Shown here in pieces: positions 59,819 to 64,000 of a stretch of 64,000 nt of DNA; the first letter of the stretch is position 1, and each line of letters begins with the position of its first letter. The DNA is from Elusimicrobia bacterium GWB2_63_16 (GTDB lineage Bacteria > Elusimicrobiota > Elusimicrobia > Elusimicrobiales > UBA9959). The notes under the pieces were generated by a model. The model was not told where the DNA came from, searched no databases, and worked only from the letters and a program-made list of their open reading frames with translations. The DNA is taken from assembly GCA_001799715.1 (NCBI GenBank), contig MGTZ01000020.1, forward strand, positions 1-64,000, in the 5' to 3' direction. A program made the position numbers and the translations under genes.

Positions 59819-60745
59819 ATGAAACCTGGCATTATACTGGGAGTGCTGCTGCTGGCACAGGGGGCGCCGCTGCGCGCCGCCGGCAGCTCCGCGGCGCAGT
59901 TCCTCAGCCTGGGCTTCGGGGCCCGGGCGCTCGGCATGGGCGAGGCGTACACGGCGGTGTCCGATGACATCTCAAGCGTCTACTATAACCCGGCCGGGCT
60001 GGCCTCCGGGGGAGAGGGGCGGGAGCTCGCTTTCTCGCACGCCTTCCACCTGGAGGACACCTCGGTCTCGCAGGCCGCCTATATGCGGCGGCCCTTCGCG
60101 GCGGCGGTCACCTATTTCTCGGCCGGGGAGCTTGAGGGCCGCGACGCCACCGGCGGCCTGACCGGGGATTTCACGGCCAGGGACGTGGCGGCGCAGCTGT
60201 CCCGCGGCTTCAAGCTCGGGCCGCTCGATGCCGGTCTCACCGGCAGGGTGATCAGCCAGCGCATACGCTCCAGCGGGGCCACTTCCCTCTCGGCCGACGC
60301 CGGGCTGCTGTACCGCTTCGCGGGCACGCCCTGGTCGCTGGGGGCGGCGGTGACCAACCTGGGCACCCGGGTCAAGTTCGAAGAGGAGAGTTTTCCTCTG
60401 CCGCTCAGGTTCAAGGCCGGCGCGGCGGCGGCTTTCAAGGGCGCGCGGCTGCTGGTGGCGCTCGACGCGGAGTTGCCGGCCGACGGCCCGGCGCTGGCGC
60501 GGCTCGGGGCGGAATACACCGGGCTGGAAGGCATAGCGCTGCGCCTGGGCTGGCGCACCGCGGCCTCGGGGCAAAGGGACGCGATACTGGGCAGGGGTTT
60601 CGACGAGACGTCAGGGGCGGCAGGCCTGTACGGCTTTTTCGCCGGCGCCGGTTTCGCCTACGCCGGCTTCAGCCTGGACTACGCCCTGCTGCCGTACGGC
60701 GACCTGGGCACGGCGCACCGGTTCGCGGTAGGCATGAAGTTCTAG
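59819..60745 (+). CDS. PorV/PorQ (UPF0164)-type outer membrane protein
   Basis: FLSLGFGARALGMGEAYTAVSDDISSVYYNPAGLAS; terminal LDYALLPYGDLGTAHRFAVGMKF; ATG at 59819. Confidence 0.88.
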   Translation: MKPGIILGVLLLAQGAPLRAAGSSAAQFLSLGFGARALGMGEAYTAVSDDISSVYYNPAGLASGGEGRELAFSHAFHLEDTSVSQAAYMRRPFAAAVTYFSAGELEGRDATGGLTGDFTARDVAAQLSRGFKLGPLDAGLTGRVISQRIRSSGATSLSADAGLLYRFAGTPWSLGAAVTNLGTRVKFEEESFPLPLRFKAGAAAAFKGARLLVALDAELPADGPALARLGAEYTGLEGIALRLGWRTAASGQRDAILGRGFDETSGAAGLYGFFAGAGFAYAGFSLDYALLPYGDLGTAHRFAVGMKF

Positions 60746-60839
60746 CGGGGTGCCAGGGTTGAAATAAGCGCGGGGCCCGTCGGGGGGCGCCGCGGATATT
60801 TGAACCTTTGCATTGCGTGATATTCACGGAGGCAGTCTT

Positions 60840-63800
60840 ATGAAGAAACTTATACTCGCCATCGCCATTTTCCTGGGGGCCTCGCCCCTCTGGGCCGAAG
60901 TTATGACCTACCAGGGCCGCCTGAAGGAATCGGACATTCCGGTGAGCGCCAACCGCGTCTTCCTTTTCGAATTCTGCGACGCGGAGACCAGCGGGATCTG
61001 CCATACCACGCCTTCCGGCTACCAGTCCTTCGCCGCGCAGAACGGTCTGTTCAAATCCACCTTCACCATCCCCGCGGCCGACCTGTCGCAGGGGCAGTGG
61101 TACCTGCAGGTCTCGGTGGGCCCCGATATCCCCGGTATCGTGGTTCTCACGCCCCGCGAGCGCCTTACCGCCGTGCCGTACGCCGTCTTCGCGTCCTCGG
61201 CTGGCTACGCTTCATACGCCGCCGGGGCGGTGCAGAAGACCGGCGACACCATGAGCGGTCAGCTGACGCTGGCCGGCTCCACGCTGACGGTCACCGGCAG
61301 CGAGTTCTCCGTAGGCGGCAGCACCTTCACGGTGAAAGCGGGATACGTGGGCATAGGGGTTGACACCCCCAGTGTGCCGCTTACGCTGGGATACAATAAT
61401 TTCGCCGGCTGGGAATATTCCTCATCGAATCATAGCGTTGCCCACAAAATAGGCAAAACTTCCGACGGCGCCGGCCCGCTGCAGTTTGTTACCACCTTCA
61501 ACCCCGGGGAATCCGGTGAGGTTTTCCGTTTCTCCTCCATGTACCGCGGCAATCTCCTTTCCATGCTGGCCGGAGGCGGCGTGGGCATAGGCACCGATAT
61601 GCCCAGTGCGACGCTGGATATAATTTCTACCGGCACCGCGGCCGATGTGTACGCGCAGATCTGGCGCGATTCTACCGGCCTTGTCGTAGGCTCTATGAGC
61701 GCTACGGGCTTAATGCAGGCGGTAAAGTTCGTCGGCGACGGCTCCGGCCTCTCCGGCGTTACAGGGGCTACCGACGATACAAAGGTGCTCAAGACCGGCG
61801 ACACCATGACCGGCCCTCTGGCCGTCATTGTCGATACCTCCGTGGATTCGTTCGACATTCAGACTAACGGTATAAATATTTCCACGTCGGGCGCCATTAC
61901 CACGGTCGGACTCGGGCTTGGCACGGCTTCGCCAGATACGCGGGGCCAGGGCGCGGCGGATCTCCAGACCCAAAGGACCGCCGCTGACCAGATAGCCTCG
62001 GGCCAGTTCTCTTCTATCTCGGGCGGCGCCCTGAATACCGCCGCGGGAGAGTACTCCGTGGTGTCCGGCGGCTATAAGAATACCGCCGCCGGCCAGGTTT
62101 CCAACGTTTCCGGCGGCCAGTTCAACACCGTTTCAGGGATCAACTCCTCCGTTTCGGGAGGTCTGTTCAATGTCGTGGCCGGTTCTAACTCGGCGGTTTC
62201 CGGCGGCGCCTACAATACCGTGACCGGCACCTCGGCGGTGATCGCCGGCGGCGAGTATAATGTCGCGTCAGGTAAACACTCCGCGGTGGGGGGCGGTTTT
62301 CTCAACACGGCTTCTTCCTTGTATTCGGCCGTGGGCGCCGGCACGGGCAACACCGCTTCCAACACCTACTCTTACGTTGGCGGCGGCTCCGCCAACCTGG
62401 CTTCAGGCTATGTCGCCGTGGTCGCCGGCGGCGCGGCCAACCGCGCGGACGGATACCGCGCGGCGGTCGGCGGCGGTTATGATAACCGGGCTTCCGGGCA
62501 GGATTCGGTAGTCCCGGGCGGCTATAACAATACGGCGGAAGGCAATTATTCCTTCGCCGCCGGCGCGAAATCCAGCTCTACCGCGCAGGGCGCCTTTACC
62601 TGGCAGGACAGCGGCGGCACCACCATTAACCTCGTCAACGGCGTGACCGACCGCACGGTGTTCAAGAGCCGCGGCGGTTTCCTCGTGACCGGTTCCACCA
62701 ATACCTCGATGACAGGCACGCAGGACCGCGGCGTGATCATGACCGGCAACGGCCTCTTGGGCATAGCCATCGACTCGCCCCAGGCCGCGTTGGACGTGGT
62801 GTCCACCGGCACCGCTTCCGACGTCTACGCGCAGATCTGGCGCGATTCTACCGGCCTTGTTGTAGGCTCTGTGAGCGCTGCGGGCTTCATGAAGGCGGTA
62901 AAGTTCGTCGGCGACGGCTCGGGGCTTACCGGCGTGACCGGGGCTTCCGGCACGGATACTTCGAAGGTGCTCAAGGCCGGCGACACGATGACCGGAGACC
63001 TGACGATGGCGCTGGGTTCCACCATCACGGTTACCGGCAGCTCGTTCAGCGTGGGCGGCGCTACGCTGGCGGTAAGGGACGGGTTCGTGGGCATAGGAAC
63101 GGCCAGCCCCGCCGCCCCGCTGACCATCGCCGGCGTGGTGGGCAACGAGATACAGTTCCCCAGCGCCGGCGGAGACATCCAGATCTTCGGTACCGGCAGC
63201 CCGGACCAGTTCCTGATCGGCGGCGCCAACACCTTCGAGGTCAATATCGCCGGCACCTACCCGATGCGGGTAAGCAATACCGGCGTCGCCGTGGATACCG
63301 TGACCGCCAACGGGACCATCAGCGCGGCTCGCTACTATATCTCCGGCTCCCCGGCGCTGGTCTTCAGCGGCCTGGGCAATATGCTGGCCGGCAAGTCCGC
63401 CGGCGCCGTTACGACGAGCGGCGACGCCAATACCATGGCGGGCGCCTACGCCGGAGGCTCCAATACCACCGGAGGCAGCAACGCGATGGTGGGCGCTTAT
63501 TCCGGCTACAGCAATATCTCCGGCTCCTATAACGCCCTCCTGGGCAAGGACGCCGGCTACGGCTCTTCCGGTTTTTCTTTCTCGAAAGCCGCGATGGTGG
63601 GTTACCAGGCCGGTTACGCGCTGATGCAGGGGGATAACAACGTATTTCTGGGCCACCGCGCGGGCTACAGCGTAACGGTCGGGAGCTCCAACATCGTCAT
63701 CGGAGCCGACATCACTACGCCGGAAACCGACTCCGATTACACCCTGAACATAGGCGGCGTCCTCCACGGGGACCTGGCGGCCGGGACCATCGGCATCTCC

Positions 63801-64000
63801 ACGCGCGCGCCGCAGGCGGCGCTGGATATAGTGTCCACCGGCACTCTTCCTACGCAGATGGCCCAGATCTGGCGCGATTCGACCGGCCTTATCGTCGGTT
63901 CCATGAGCGTGACGGGGGCCATGCAGGCGGTGAAATTCGTGGGCAACGGCGCCGGCCTGACCGGCGTTACGGCTTTAGACGACACCAAACTGGCGCTGAC
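60840..64000 (+). CDS. Giant tail-fibre/YadA-like repeat protein, truncated by window edge
   Basis: ATG at 60840, signal peptide MKKLILAIAIFLGASPLWA, frame read with no stop; SGG..NTA.G..S.VSGG repeats and GDGSGLTGVTG modules; not in ORF track because no stop in window. Confidence 0.85.
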   Translation, partial: MKKLILAIAIFLGASPLWAEVMTYQGRLKESDIPVSANRVFLFEFCDAETSGICHTTPSGYQSFAAQNGLFKSTFTIPAADLSQGQWYLQVSVGPDIPGIVVLTPRERLTAVPYAVFASSAGYASYAAGAVQKTGDTMSGQLTLAGSTLTVTGSEFSVGGSTFTVKAGYVGIGVDTPSVPLTLGYNNFAGWEYSSSNHSVAHKIGKTSDGAGPLQFVTTFNPGESGEVFRFSSMYRGNLLSMLAGGGVGIGTDMPSATLDIISTGTAADVYAQIWRDSTGLVVGSMSATGLMQAVKFVGDGSGLSGVTGATDDTKVLKTGDTMTGPLAVIVDTSVDSFDIQTNGINISTSGAITTVGLGLGTASPDTRGQGAADLQTQRTAADQIASGQFSSISGGALNTAAGEYSVVSGGYKNTAAGQVSNVSGGQFNTVSGINSSVSGGLFNVVAGSNSAVSGGAYNTVTGTSAVIAGGEYNVASGKHSAVGGGFLNTASSLYSAVGAGTGNTASNTYSYVGGGSANLASGYVAVVAGGAANRADGYRAAVGGGYDNRASGQDSVVPGGYNNTAEGNYSFAAGAKSSSTAQGAFTWQDSGGTTINLVNGVTDRTVFKSRGGFLVTGSTNTSMTGTQDRGVIMTGNGLLGIAIDSPQAALDVVSTGTASDVYAQIWRDSTGLVVGSVSAAGFMKAVKFVGDGSGLTGVTGASGTDTSKVLKAGDTMTGDLTMALGSTITVTGSSFSVGGATLAVRDGFVGIGTASPAAPLTIAGVVGNEIQFPSAGGDIQIFGTGSPDQFLIGGANTFEVNIAGTYPMRVSNTGVAVDTVTANGTISAARYYISGSPALVFSGLGNMLAGKSAGAVTTSGDANTMAGAYAGGSNTTGGSNAMVGAYSGYSNISGSYNALLGKDAGYGSSGFSFSKAAMVGYQAGYALMQGDNNVFLGHRAGYSVTVGSSNIVIGADITTPETDSDYTLNIGGVLHGDLAAGTIGISTRAPQAALDIVSTGTLPTQMAQIWRDSTGLIVGSMSVTGAMQAVKFVGNGAGLTGVTALDDTKLAL
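62005..62590 (+). repeat. YadA-head-like ~14-aa beta-roll repeats
   Basis: Serial FSSISGGALNTAAGEYSVVSGGYKNTAAGQVSNVSGGQFNTVSG... units within the truncated CDS. Confidence 0.85.

Noticed and set aside
62005-62590. Regularly spaced repeats considered as CRISPR-like
   Set aside because: They are in-frame ~14-aa protein repeats with codon-level divergence, not identical direct repeats with unique spacers.

Overview
This is a GC-rich, gene-dense bacterial chromosomal segment. It carries about 43 supportable protein-coding genes, almost all housekeeping, envelope or secreted-protein genes. I see no rRNA, tRNA, CRISPR array, prophage or integrase. Gene content (PorV/PorQ-type barrels, FN3/FlgD-like secreted proteins, orphan FecR protein, bacterial alpha-2-macroglobulin) resembles Elusimicrobiota-like or related environmental phyla, but that taxon is a low-confidence inference. 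Main blocks: GH57/DUF3536 hydrolase; UPF0597/CyuA-like gene coupled to an unknown ORF; dtxR-feoAB-MFS iron operon with two candidate operators; a RAYT (Y1 transposase) bounded by inverted repeats; murB followed by a thioester alpha-2-macroglobulin; two clusters that each pair a FlgD/T9SS-like C-terminal-domain protein with a PorV/PorQ barrel; a CsgG/VWA-nagZ-lepB run; an M1-M28-PDZ fusion peptidase; pullulanase; and a giant repeat-rich fibre/adhesin-like gene running off the right edge and missing from the ORF track. The least explained signals are a dispersed ~125-147 bp palindromic intergenic repeat (three copies, terminal arms pair within each copy but differ between copies), the RAYT element, and the two PorV-linked secreted-protein loci. 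Many long ORFs in the track are antisense artefacts of high GC. All family assignments are from reading the sequence; no database search was run.
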